Of a DNA stretch of 64,000 bases, positions 32,865 through 41,695 are shown one piece after another; within the stretch, counting starts at the first letter, position 1, and each line of letters begins with the position of its first letter. The notes beneath the pieces are model-generated. The model was not told the origin of the DNA and made no database searches. It saw only the letters and a list, made by a program, of their open reading frames with translations. The position numbers were made by a program, and so were the translations under genes. Source of the stretch: Methylotetracoccus oryzae (GTDB lineage: Bacteria > Pseudomonadota > Gammaproteobacteria > Methylococcales > Methylococcaceae); NCBI RefSeq assembly GCF_006175985.1, contig NZ_SRSH01000002.1, positions 228,155 to 292,154 on the forward strand, read 5' to 3'.

Positions 32865-33341
32865 ATGAGTTTTGTCGCCGAAAAAGATCCAGGGCTTATT
32901 CCGCAAGTCTTGTCCGTAATTCTTGACTCCTGTGTCAATGGCGTAACGCTGGCCGATCCGGATATCGCGGATATGCCCATCGTGTACGCAAACAAAGCCT
33001 TCGAAAGAATGACTGGATATACTCAGGCAGACATCATTGGAAAAAATTGCCGCTTCCTGCAAGGTGAGGACCGAGACCAGGAGGAGCGGAAGCAACTGCG
33101 TCAGGCCATTGACAACAGCCAGCCGCTGGAAGTGACCATCCGGAATTATCGCAAGGATGGGACCTTATTCTATAACCATTTGATGATCAGTCCGCTGTTC
33201 GATGCAAACGGCAAGGTCATTTATTATCTTGGCGTGCAGTATGATGTGACGAACCAAGTCAAGGCGGCGGAAGAGATCAAACGCCTGAGCGAGAGTCTCG
33301 AAGGTTTATCCCGCAGGACGGCTGCGGATGTCAAATCCTGA
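32865..33341 (+). CDS. Short LOV-domain blue-light photoreceptor
   Basis: A 158-residue protein made of one PAS/LOV domain with flanking helices. The flavin-binding signature GKNCRFLQGEDRDQ has the photoactive Cys at residue 62; YANKAFERMTGYTQADIIG precedes it, and TIRNYRKDGTLFYNHLMISP and VIYYLGVQYDV (with the conserved Gln) follow. An N-cap helix and a C-terminal helix (VKAAEEIKRLSESLEGL) probably mediate dimerisation. There is no kinase, GGDEF, HTH or other output domain, so it is like the short LOV proteins of Pseudomonas putida and must signal through a partner. Its neighbours are therefore of interest. Confidence 0.92.
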   Translation: MSFVAEKDPGLIPQVLSVILDSCVNGVTLADPDIADMPIVYANKAFERMTGYTQADIIGKNCRFLQGEDRDQEERKQLRQAIDNSQPLEVTIRNYRKDGTLFYNHLMISPLFDANGKVIYYLGVQYDVTNQVKAAEEIKRLSESLEGLSRRTAADVKS

Positions 33342-33383
33342 CGTCCTCGGACCGCCGTTACGTATAACAGAGTTGAGGACCTT

Positions 33384-33872
33384 ATGCCAACGGTTAGCAC
33401 CAGCGTTTGTGTCGACTTTACGCCCCAGCAGATGTACGAGCTTGTCAACGATGTGCAGTCCTACCCGCAGTATCTTCCGCTGTGTAGCGATGTCAAGGTA
33501 CAGTTTCGGTCGCCAACGAATCTACGCGCGACGTTGACGTTGGCCAAAGGGAAGATCAAGTTCTCGTTCACCACTGCGAACAGCATGATCGAGGGCAAGC
33601 GCATTCAGATGAATCTCGTTGATGGGCCGTTCAAATTCTTCCGGGGGTCGTGGGTGTTCGAGCCCACTGCCAAAGGCGGGTGTGAGACGACCTACCAATG
33701 TGATTTTGAGTTTTCCAACGGCCTTCTGGGCCTCGCGTTCGGGGGTTTTTTTAAGGACGTGATGGAATCTCTGGTGGACGCCTTCTGTCGGCAAGCCGCC
33801 GTGAGATATCCCGCGCGATCCGCTGCGGTTTCCTCAGCGGCAGTTCCGTCCGTGGAGGGCGCCTCAAATTGA
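33384..33872 (+). CDS. ratA: RatA/Coq10-type START protein
   Basis: A 162-residue START-fold protein of the RatA/YfjG and Coq10 family: TSVCVDFTPQQMYELVNDVQ, YPQYLPLCSDVKV, LVDGPFKFFRGSWVFEP, CDFEFSNGLLGLAFGGFF. RatA was described in E. coli as a toxin that hinders 70S assembly; the eukaryotic relatives bind ubiquinone. The usual neighbours smpB and rnfH (ratB) are absent; instead the gene lies 42 bp after the LOV gene. The Ala/Ser-rich C-terminal tail is an extra. Confidence 0.88.
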   Translation: MPTVSTSVCVDFTPQQMYELVNDVQSYPQYLPLCSDVKVQFRSPTNLRATLTLAKGKIKFSFTTANSMIEGKRIQMNLVDGPFKFFRGSWVFEPTAKGGCETTYQCDFEFSNGLLGLAFGGFFKDVMESLVDAFCRQAAVRYPARSAAVSSAAVPSVEGASN

Positions 33873-34080
33873 CGCGTCACGCTCAACGGGTTGCGGCGTC
33901 TCGAGATCGGGTCGTGCCGCATCAACATGTCTTTTGCTCTCTCCGCGCGTGCGTCAAAGCGACGGATCGAAAGCAGAAGCTATGCCGTGAGTTCCGCGAT
34001 CGTGACGCACCCTGATGCCCGTAGGCAAGCCGCCCAGGCAGTCGGAGTCCCCGGCATGAAGGCCGCAAGGAAATACCGAA

Positions 34081-34944
34081 TTGCAGCGCCGTAAGGCTCC
34101 GCTGCGGGCGACGCCAGGGACGACGCCGAAAAGCGTGGTATGGCGGCGGGTGGTCTTGTTGATGCTCTTGCTTGGCATCGCCGCCGTAGTTTGGCAGGGT
34201 CGCGACGAAGGCCGCCCGGCCACCCCGACGGCCGTCGCGAAGGAACAGCCACAGCCGCCGCCGCAACCTGCGGACCTCCGTGCAGCGGATACGACCGCCA
34301 CGGCGTCGGGTCCGATGAGTACGACTGAATTGCGCGATCTGCATACCGGAGATGGGAGTGGTGTCCGGGGGGATGTGGACGCGGCACCAAGCCCGGACTC
34401 GCGTAATGTACAGCCCGTCGAGCGCAAGGAGACCGTCGAACAGACTACGCAGTTGATTCTGGACGCCGACGACAGCGGGAGCTATTACGTCAAGGGCTCG
34501 ATCAACGGCGAAGGTGTACTGTTTCTGCTCGATACCGGTGCGACCTGGATTTCGATACCGGAACGCCTGCGCTGGCGGCTCGATCTGCAGCGCGGCCGAT
34601 ACGTCAAGGTCGCTACGGCCGGCGGCGTCGTCGGTAATTACGAGACTCGGGTGGAGTCATTGGATGTGGGGCCGTTTCATTTCCAGGACGTAGCGGCGGC
34701 GTTGAATCCCTACGCACCGAACGATGTTGTCTTGCTGGGCATGAGTGCGCTCAAGGATGTCCAGTTCACCCAGACAGGGGGACAACTCATTCTGAGCCGG
34801 CAGCACGCGGACGAGGCGACGGTCGTGGCGACACCGCGATCGCCTGAGACCCCGGAACTGGTGATTCGGCGCTCGGTTCGCGACTGCATGGGGCCCTCGA
34901 ATGTGCTCAATAGCGAAGCGCTCAAGTGCATCGAGGGTCGGTGA
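34081..34944 (+). CDS. Membrane-anchored retropepsin-like aspartic protease
   Basis: A 287-residue protein with one N-terminal membrane helix (VVLLMLLLGIAAVVW, residues 24-38), a ~90-residue Pro/Ala/Thr-rich linker, and a single-lobe aspartic protease domain of clan AA: FLLDTGATWISIPERL with the active Asp, VATAGGVVGNYETRVESL, and VVLLGMSALKDVQFTQ. It should lie in the periplasm and work as a dimer. The TTG at 34081 is used as start; a GTG at 34135 is an alternative. C-terminal Cys pair (DCMGPS, LKCIEG). Confidence 0.85.
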   Translation: MQRRKAPLRATPGTTPKSVVWRRVVLLMLLLGIAAVVWQGRDEGRPATPTAVAKEQPQPPPQPADLRAADTTATASGPMSTTELRDLHTGDGSGVRGDVDAAPSPDSRNVQPVERKETVEQTTQLILDADDSGSYYVKGSINGEGVLFLLDTGATWISIPERLRWRLDLQRGRYVKVATAGGVVGNYETRVESLDVGPFHFQDVAAALNPYAPNDVVLLGMSALKDVQFTQTGGQLILSRQHADEATVVATPRSPETPELVIRRSVRDCMGPSNVLNSEALKCIEGR

Positions 34945-35089
34945 TCGCGCCCGCGCCAGCGCGGAACGGCCATGGTCGCGCTCAGGCTGGGCGGAAGCGG
35001 GTTTGTTGTGGTGGTGGCCCCAGTCGGCTGGTGCCGAAAAGGGTTCGGAGCAATAATGACGCATCGAGGTGTGCGTGAGTGATGCGGGC

Positions 35090-35524
35090 ATGTGGCTGCA
35101 GAAGACGATCCGTTTAAGGCCGCGGGCGCGCGGCTTCCACCTTGTTACCGAAGAACTGTCGGATGCTCTGCGTGAAGTCAGGCAAATCGACGTAGGCATT
35201 GCGAGCTTCTTCATCCAGCACACCTCGGCTTCGCTGTCGATAAACGAGAATGCCGACCCAACAGTGCGGCACGATTTGGAGGAATATCTGAGTCGCGTCG
35301 TTCCCGATGGGGCTTCCTTCTTCCGCCATACCTTGGAAGGTGCTGACGATATGCCAGCGCATATCAAGTGCGGTTTGATCGGCACGAGCGTGATGGTGCC
35401 GATCGGCTCGGGCCGACTTCTGCTCGGCACGTGGCAGGGCATTTACTTGGGAGAGCATCGGGATGACGGCGGTGCGCGGACAGTGGTAGCAACAGTACAT
35501 GGGCAGCCCCAGCGGGCGCGTTGA
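35090..35524 (+). CDS. yjbQ: YjbQ family protein (UPF0047)
   Basis: A 144-residue protein close to E. coli YjbQ: MWLQKTIRLRPRARGFHLVT at the start, FIQHTSASLSINENADPTV, DMPAHIKCGLIGTSV, and LGTWQGIYLGEHR. YjbQ has weak thiamine-phosphate synthase activity in vitro; its real role is unclear. The ATG at 35090 aligns with the E. coli start. It ends 15 bp before the DUF411 gene. Confidence 0.93.
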   Translation: MWLQKTIRLRPRARGFHLVTEELSDALREVRQIDVGIASFFIQHTSASLSINENADPTVRHDLEEYLSRVVPDGASFFRHTLEGADDMPAHIKCGLIGTSVMVPIGSGRLLLGTWQGIYLGEHRDDGGARTVVATVHGQPQRAR

Positions 35525-35539
35525 AGAAGGAGGGTGCGT

Positions 35540-36028
35540 ATGGCCGCTATTTTGAGAAGCTTGTTGACAGCCGTTGGACTGTACATGTTCACGGTCGCCG
35601 CCGCTGAGGCGGGGGCGTGGGATGCGCCAACCGAAGCACTGTCTGCCCCGGTTGAAATCACCGTCTACCGGAGTCCGAGCTGCGGCTGCTGCGGCAAATG
35701 GATCGAGCATGTCAAGCGCCACGGGTTCGTGGTCAAGGACATCAAGGATGAGGACATGGACGCGGTAAAGCGGCGCCTGGGCTTACCGGAACAACTGCAA
35801 TCCTGCCATACCGCAGTCGTAGGCACTTATCTGGTCGAAGGTCATGTGCCGGCAGGAGATATCAAGCGGCTTCTGAAGAGCAAGCCGAAACTGGATGGTC
35901 TGGCCGTCCCCGCCATGCCCATGGGGACGCCGGGTATGGAGATGGGTGCTCGTAAAGACCCGTTCAGTGTCCTGGGCTTTACGAAGGACGGCCGCACAAC
36001 CGTGTTTTCGGACTACCGCTCGTATTGA
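35540..36028 (+). CDS. DUF411 metal-binding protein
   Basis: A 162-residue secreted protein: signal peptide ending near AAAEAGA, then a thioredoxin-like DUF411 domain with VYRSPSCGCCGKWIEHVK (CGCC-type metal site), LQSCHTAVVGTYLVEGHVP, and a Met-rich stretch (PAMPMGTPGMEMG) that suits copper binding. DUF411 proteins often accompany copper efflux systems. AAGGAGG precedes the ATG; an in-frame GTG lies two codons upstream. No copper pump is beside it. Confidence 0.88.
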   Translation: MAAILRSLLTAVGLYMFTVAAAEAGAWDAPTEALSAPVEITVYRSPSCGCCGKWIEHVKRHGFVVKDIKDEDMDAVKRRLGLPEQLQSCHTAVVGTYLVEGHVPAGDIKRLLKSKPKLDGLAVPAMPMGTPGMEMGARKDPFSVLGFTKDGRTTVFSDYRSY

Positions 36029-36256
36029 TCTCGCCAGACCACTGCCATTGGCCTTGCGGTTCGCGGAACGCGCCCCATCGTCAACGCTTTCGGGACATGG
36101 TCGCGTTAGGCCTTGTAGCGCCATGGAGCCCGCATCGCGTGATACGCGCGATCTCAGCGTCCCAAGAGCTACGGCGACTTGGGGTCTCGGAATTTCCGCG
36201 TCTTCGTAATGATGCATACTCCTTCGCCCATCCAGACTGACATTGCCCGAAGATTG

Positions 36257-38326
36257 ATGATGCAACGAACGGTTTCCGAGTGCGGCGCGGCCGCCGTCGG
36301 CACGCCCGGTGCGGCGGTGTTTGCCCTTTCCGCAACGGCCCATATTGTTCGATGCCGACTGGCGCTGCTGGTTGCGATGGTCCTCATTGGCCCGTCCTGC
36401 GCGACCCGGCCCTCAACAGTTCGCAATGTCACGATCGTCGAGCAGCCGACCGGCGACTCGTCCGAGGCTACGGCAGTGGGTGCGGTGCGTCGGCGTTTGG
36501 CCGACGAGTTCGAGCGGCACACCTTCACGGTGGCCGAGAACCAGTCGGTCGTCGGCACCCTGCTGAGCATGCCGATCGGCCCCAACGAGACCCTCTCCGA
36601 CGTCGCGCGCCACTTCGGCCTGGGTTACGAGGAAATGGCCCAGGCCAATCCGGATATCGACCCGTGGGTTCCGGCCGCGAACAGCGAGGTATTGATTCCG
36701 CAATTGTTCATATTGCCGCGGGCGGCGCGACGCGGCATCGTGATCAATCTCGCCGCGATGCGCCTGTTCCGGTTCAAAACGAGCGATGGCGCGACCCAAG
36801 TCACAACCTATCCTGTGGGCATCGGACGCGAAGGCAAGTCGACCCCCACCGGCACCATGGCGATCGCGCGGAAGACGAAGGGTCCGGCCTGGTATCCGAC
36901 GAAGAACATCCTTGCCGATCATGCGAAGCGCGGCGACCCGCTGCCCGCGATGGTGCCGCCGGGGCCGGACAATCCGCTGGGTGCCTATGCGATGTACCTC
37001 ACCCGGCCGAGTTACCTGATTCATGGGACGAACAAGCCCTTCAGCGTCGGCCTGCGCGCCAGCAATGGCTGCATTCGCATGTATCCCGAGAACATCGAGC
37101 CGCTGTTCGGTGCCTCGTCCCTCCGGGATCCGGTGCAGATCGTCAATCAACCCTACCTGTATGGATGGCGTGGCGACGTGCTTTATCTTCAGGCCTACCC
37201 GCCGCACGAAGAACTGAACCCAGGGCCGCTACGGGCCGCTGTCGAGGCCGATCTGCGCGGTTTGCAAGACAGCAAGAACCATCCGCTCGACTGGGCCCGG
37301 GTCACACAGGTGCTGCGGGAGGCGCGCGGTATACCCATTCCGATTTCGCAGGGATCGCCGGCGCCTGAAGCGTTCATCGCATCCGCGGTGCGTGTCGCGC
37401 ATCCTCAGGTGCTTTACGGCAAGCCGGAGCTGCCGAGTCAGGAGGGCGAGGGTTGGCATGTGTTGGCCACCGACACCGCCAGCGAAATTACCGCCCGCCG
37501 CGTCACGGCCGTCTTGATGCATCAAGGGCCGCCAATTCCAGCGAAACCGGTTGAGGTGGGCGAACGCTATCAGGTCATTGCGGGTCCCTTCCCGGATTCC
37601 AAGGCAGCGAAACTCGCGGCCCATCGCATCCGGGCCGACCTCGAACTGGAACCACGCATCCTGGCCCCGGACCAACAGGTCGCCGGCCAAGCGCTTCCGG
37701 GAGTGATGAAGAGCGCGCCCGCCCCTCAGTCCGCGGGCAATGACTCGGAGAATTCTGTCCCGGAATCTGCGAGAAATGCGGGCGCTGCGATGAAGGAAGA
37801 GCCGGCATGGCGCGAGTCCATCGATAATGGTCCGAGTGAGAGCGATACGGCAGCCGAAGACGGCTCGTACGGTACGAGCGGTCTTCCCGCACCATCGGCA
37901 GTCGCGACTCCGACCGAGGAAGCGCGACCGCTCGTTGAGCCGGTCGCGCCCGCTGCCGATGAGCCCACCTGGACCGAGGCCCCGCCTGCCGACCGGGCTG
38001 CCCCGACGGCAACACAGGAACCCGTCGATCCCGTGGGATCGTCGTTGCCGCCGGCGGCACCGGAGACAGGTTATACGACGGATGACGCCCGCCAGTCCGC
38101 ACCGGCACCTGATCCTTACGATGCCCGGACGTGGCCGGAGACGGAGCCGACGACCACGGATAGCGACGCCCCCTCGGAACAGGAAAATGAGGAAGAGAAA
38201 AAAAGAAAAGAGGCGGAAGCCGAGCATGATCCCCTGAATCTGGTTCCGCTGGAGTATCCTCCGGTGATCTACGCCCCCGGCAACAGTGCCGACCCGATCC
38301 ACTTCATCGAGCCGGGCAATCCCTGA
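36257..38326 (+). CDS. L,D-transpeptidase with LysM, SPOR-like region and long acidic tail
   Basis: Periplasmic peptidoglycan cross-linking enzyme or Lpp-type anchor enzyme. A hydrophobic segment (LALLVAMVLIGPSC) may be a signal with a non-ideal lipobox. A LysM repeat follows (NETLSDVARHFGLGYEEMAQ), then the YkuD domain with YLIHGTNKPFSVGLRASNGC and the catalytic Cys in SNGCIRM. After it comes a SPOR-like module (GERYQVIAGPFPDSKAAKLAA) and about 190 residues rich in Pro, Ala, Glu and Ser. At ~690 residues it is twice the usual size. Start uncertain: ATGs at 36209 and 36257 are both possible. Confidence 0.88.
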   Translation: MMQRTVSECGAAAVGTPGAAVFALSATAHIVRCRLALLVAMVLIGPSCATRPSTVRNVTIVEQPTGDSSEATAVGAVRRRLADEFERHTFTVAENQSVVGTLLSMPIGPNETLSDVARHFGLGYEEMAQANPDIDPWVPAANSEVLIPQLFILPRAARRGIVINLAAMRLFRFKTSDGATQVTTYPVGIGREGKSTPTGTMAIARKTKGPAWYPTKNILADHAKRGDPLPAMVPPGPDNPLGAYAMYLTRPSYLIHGTNKPFSVGLRASNGCIRMYPENIEPLFGASSLRDPVQIVNQPYLYGWRGDVLYLQAYPPHEELNPGPLRAAVEADLRGLQDSKNHPLDWARVTQVLREARGIPIPISQGSPAPEAFIASAVRVAHPQVLYGKPELPSQEGEGWHVLATDTASEITARRVTAVLMHQGPPIPAKPVEVGERYQVIAGPFPDSKAAKLAAHRIRADLELEPRILAPDQQVAGQALPGVMKSAPAPQSAGNDSENSVPESARNAGAAMKEEPAWRESIDNGPSESDTAAEDGSYGTSGLPAPSAVATPTEEARPLVEPVAPAADEPTWTEAPPADRAAPTATQEPVDPVGSSLPPAAPETGYTTDDARQSAPAPDPYDARTWPETEPTTTDSDAPSEQENEEEKKRKEAEAEHDPLNLVPLEYPPVIYAPGNSADPIHFIEPGNP

Positions 38327-39282
38327 CGAAGTCCCGAGCGTTGCCGCAAAGCAGGCGGATCCATAAGATGGCGCTGCGCGCCTTCCGAACTCTGGACCGC
38401 TAACGACTCCTGGAATCCGCGGACACGGGGTCGGATGATCCCGGCGCAATGCTTGCGCTGACGCCGAAGGGTCTGCGCCGGTTTCCGCGACGCCGGGTTT
38501 GGTGTCGTCGCGTTCGATCCCGCATGTGCCCGTCATCTGGCGAATCGGGGGGGCACCTCCTCGAGTCGAAACGACACCACTACGACCCCGCCGTTGCCGG
38601 CAAGGGCGCCGCACTAGGCACTATCCCGAGCTCACGCGCCATTGGCAGGATGCGTGCCATGTCCGCTCGGCCGCAATCGATATCCCGTATAGCGATACCG
38701 CAGCTCTACCCGTCGGCAACGGGAGCATTGCGAACGCCGACGCGATTACGAGTAGATCGCCCCTTACGCTTGCCTGACGTTCCGCCATGCGTGGTGTGCG
38801 GGCTGCTAAATAACTGCACCGTAATGATTAGGCCACATCTTTACGACGAATGGTTGATTAGGGTGGTATTTCATAAGCCTTAATGATCTAAAGCGCTAGC
38901 TATTTTGTGCAGGAACGGCAAAGTGGTTCGTCGTGTTTTTCTATTTGGCTATAGGAAATCGTACGCATTGCTCATAAAACGCGGCTTATCGCCTAATGTA
39001 ATCGCATACGGAGGTGCGAGTTGTCGTGCTGCGCGGTGACTCACGTAATGGGATTGCATGTGAAACGTTATTATCGCGTCATTAGGTTTTGAAGGAATAT
39101 CGAGAGCGGCGATGAGCTGTCATGCTGGCAATCTGGAAACCAATAAGAACTGGACTTTGAGTTTTCAGCAAAAGCCATGTTGTCGATGGGCCGGACTTTC
39201 TAATGGAGTGACCTTTTGCGAGGTGGTGCCGCACAGTGCGCACCCTTGTATCAGTGCCTACTTTGAGTTGGGAGAGAATACG
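38327..39282 (+). other. Long gap, AT-richer from about 38790
   Basis: No gene is recognised in 955 bp. The first ~450 bases are GC-rich; from about 38790 composition shifts clearly towards A/T. Words related to ATTAGGC/GCCTAAT recur near 38828, 38993 and 39080. An open frame from 39112 runs into the peroxidase gene but its first 57 codons show no signal or homology. Confidence 0.55.
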
Positions 39283-40881
39283 GTGAAAAGTATATTAGTT
39301 CGACGCGTGGCGAGTGCCATGGCGCTGGGGCCGGTTTGGCTCGGCGCCGTCCTCGCTATTTCGGTTGGGGAGGCTCAGGCGCAAGCCGCGACTGGAGCGG
39401 CATTGGTGGAGTTGGGAAAAAGAGTTTTTTTCGATCCAATCTCACATCCTCGAGGTCGGCAGGCCTGTGCCAGTTGTCATGATCCGAGTGCCGGGTGGAC
39501 GAGCCCAAGTGCCATCGTTAACTCGACAACCGTCGCCGTTCCGGGTGCGGCATTTCATGCGTTTCTCGGGTTTCGAGGGCGTTTTGGGCGCTTCGACGCT
39601 ATCGGTACTCTGAAACCCCCTAGCTCTGCCTACGCTACCCTGGTTCCAAGACTTCAGGCGGCGGATTGTGGCGCGGGTCCTTTCGTTCCAGACGTGTGTG
39701 GAGGTGTCTTCTGGAACGGTAGGGCTAGCGGTGAGGGGGGGCGGCTACCTGACGAGGCGGGAGTTCCATCAGCATGGGCGATAACAGATACCATCACCCG
39801 AGCTGAGGTATTCACGGTTAATGGCGAGTATCGTGACGATCTGCAAGATGCCTATGCTAAGCATTTGGGCCCCGTGGCAGAGCAGGCTTTGAATCCGTTC
39901 GTCAACGATGTCGAGCAAAACAATCCTGATCGCGAGGCAGTCTGCAATCACGTGCAGCGTGCACCCTACGCAAAGCTTTACGAGCACGCGTGGCTTGAGC
40001 CGATAAATTGTGATGCGAGCGAAGGCGTAAACCCCAGGCCGGTCGATATCAGTTACAAGCGCATAGCCGTAGCGCTAGCGGCTTACGAGGGCTCAGAGAG
40101 TGAGTCAAACCAATTCACCTCTAAGCGAGATTTGGCGTTGAGAAATGATGGTAGTTTTCCGTTGGCTGGCTTCAGCGATCTGGAGAACTATGGGCACGAC
40201 CTATTCTATGCGGTATCGCTGCCTCCTAATCCTAATCCGGTGCCGGTAGGAACAAAAACTGGATGTTCCGATGTACCCCTTACAACCGAGGAAAAAGCTG
40301 CGAACTGTGTCGTTTGCCACAATTCGGCACGGCCAAGTTTGACTCCTGATCTAGAAAAGAAGCAGACCTATGCTGACTTCAACTACCACAATATTGGCAT
40401 TCCCCTGAATCCACAGATTCCGAATAATCCGGGTGCAAATCCAGGTCTCAATGGGGTCACAGGAGACCCACAGCATCTGGGACTATTCCGAACTGCTACG
40501 CTAAGAAACGTTGACAAGCGACCGTATCCTGGATTCGTGAAAGCGTATGGTCACAACGGATGGTTTAAGAGCCTTGAGAGCATTGTTCACTTCTATAACA
40601 CGGGTTTCATACCTGATGGCGACGCCTATGCATCGTCTACGGCCGCCGCCTTTCACATCACACGGTGTAGCTCAGATAAGATTACCGAAAAAGAAGCCAA
40701 GCGCTTGAACTGTTGGCCGAAACCGGAAAACCCTGGCACCACCGCGCTGGGCGCAGTCATCGGCGACCTCAAGCTGAACTCTTGTGATGAAAAGGCCATC
40801 GTCGCCTATATGAAAACCCTTAGCGACACCAAGCCAGTGAGGCGTCCCGGTCCCTACCGCCCGGGGTCCATCCCGAGGTAA
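39283..40881 (+). CDS. Di-haem cytochrome c peroxidase/MauG family protein
   Basis: Periplasmic c-type haem enzyme of 532 residues. A signal peptide ends at EAQAQA. Two haem motifs are visible: CASCHDPSAGW near residue 62 and CVVCHNSARP near 344, with FRTATLRNVDKRPYPGFV and the distal Met/His region further on. These are marks of the CCP/MauG superfamily; members reduce peroxide or modify proteins. The GTG at 39283 is preferred because GGGAGAG precedes it and the signal peptide then begins normally. Base composition is lower in GC than the flanks and codon use differs, suggesting transfer. A strong terminator follows. Confidence 0.88.
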   Translation: MKSILVRRVASAMALGPVWLGAVLAISVGEAQAQAATGAALVELGKRVFFDPISHPRGRQACASCHDPSAGWTSPSAIVNSTTVAVPGAAFHAFLGFRGRFGRFDAIGTLKPPSSAYATLVPRLQAADCGAGPFVPDVCGGVFWNGRASGEGGRLPDEAGVPSAWAITDTITRAEVFTVNGEYRDDLQDAYAKHLGPVAEQALNPFVNDVEQNNPDREAVCNHVQRAPYAKLYEHAWLEPINCDASEGVNPRPVDISYKRIAVALAAYEGSESESNQFTSKRDLALRNDGSFPLAGFSDLENYGHDLFYAVSLPPNPNPVPVGTKTGCSDVPLTTEEKAANCVVCHNSARPSLTPDLEKKQTYADFNYHNIGIPLNPQIPNNPGANPGLNGVTGDPQHLGLFRTATLRNVDKRPYPGFVKAYGHNGWFKSLESIVHFYNTGFIPDGDAYASSTAAAFHITRCSSDKITEKEAKRLNCWPKPENPGTTALGAVIGDLKLNSCDEKAIVAYMKTLSDTKPVRRPGPYRPGSIPR

Positions 40882-40960
40882 GAGAGCCCACGCAGCAGGG
40901 GTCGGGCGAGGGAGGAGCCGCCGCGGCATCGTTGCCGGGGCGGCACATCAGGGAAGATTG

Positions 40961-40999
40961 GGCCATCAGTGCGCGCAAGCGCACTGATGGCCTTTTTGT
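40961..40999 (+). terminator. Intrinsic terminator after the peroxidase gene
   Basis: GGCCATCAGTGCGC pairs perfectly with GCGCACTGATGGCC over 14 bp with a 4-base loop, followed by TTTTTGTTT. It lies 80 bases after the peroxidase stop and could also serve the convergent ssb gene from the other side, though the T-run is on the plus strand. Confidence 0.92.
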
Positions 41000-41066
41000 T
41001 TCGGGTCGGGCGGAAGTGCGGGTAGGTCAGTGGGCCCGCAGCATCTCGTGTCAACAGCGAGTCCGT

Positions 41067-41582
41067 TCAAAACGGAATGTCATCATCGAAGTCATCACCA
41101 CCCATCGGGGGTGGTGCGGCCGCCGGGGCGCTCGCACGCCTCGGGGCTTGCTGGCGGGGTGCCGCGGCACCGTAGCCATCGTCGCCGCCACCCCACGAGC
41201 CACCTGAATCTTCTCCGACACCCATCCCGCCGCCTCCGCCGGCACGGTCCAGCATCTGCATTTCGTTCGCGACGATTTCGGTCGTGTAGCGATCCTGGCC
41301 GGTCGTCTTGTCCTGCCATTTGCGCGTACGCAAGCTGCCTTCGATGTAGACCTTTGCGCCCTTGCGCAGGTATTGGCTGGCGATCTCCGCCAGCTTCCCG
41401 AAGATCGCCACAGAGTGCCATTCGGTGCGTTCCTGCTGCTGCCCCGAATCCTTGTCTCGCCAGGTCTCGCTGGTGGCGATACGCAGGTTCGTGACCGCCG
41501 ACCCGCTCGGCATGTAACGGGTTTCAGGGTCTGCGCCCAGGTTGCCGATCAGTATGACTTTGTTGACACCGCGACTGGCCAT
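41067..41582 (-). CDS. ssb: Single-stranded DNA-binding protein
   Basis: SSB coats single-stranded DNA in replication and repair. The OB-fold domain spans residues 1-110 ([62 protein letters not shown]). A Gly/Ala/Pro linker leads to the acidic tip DDFDDDIPF, which recruits partner proteins. 171 residues, normal for the group. It follows the MFS gene on the same strand. Confidence 0.98.
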   Translation of the reverse strand: MASRGVNKVILIGNLGADPETRYMPSGSAVTNLRIATSETWRDKDSGQQQERTEWHSVAIFGKLAEIASQYLRKGAKVYIEGSLRTRKWQDKTTGQDRYTTEIVANEMQMLDRAGGGGGMGVGEDSGGSWGGGDDGYGAAAPRQQAPRRASAPAAAPPPMGGDDFDDDIPF

Positions 41583-41695
41583 CAGCGTTCTCCTCAGCTG
41601 GTATGCGTTTCAAGGGGCCCTGGACGCTGCGTTGGCCATCGGTGGCCTTGATGTTGGCGGCGCTCGGGGACGGAAAAGGGGACTTTCGGGCGCGC

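Noticed and set aside
34081..35524. A toxin-antitoxin or defence system around ratA and its neighbours
   Set aside because: RatA is a housekeeping START protein in most species; no antitoxin, nuclease or defence domain was found nearby.
38449..38883. A 144-codon frame after the transpeptidase gene
   Set aside because: Arg/Pro/Ser-rich translation without domain; it extends across a clear change in composition.
39112..39282. Longer start of the peroxidase
   Set aside because: The added 57 residues bury the signal peptide and have no likeness to the family.
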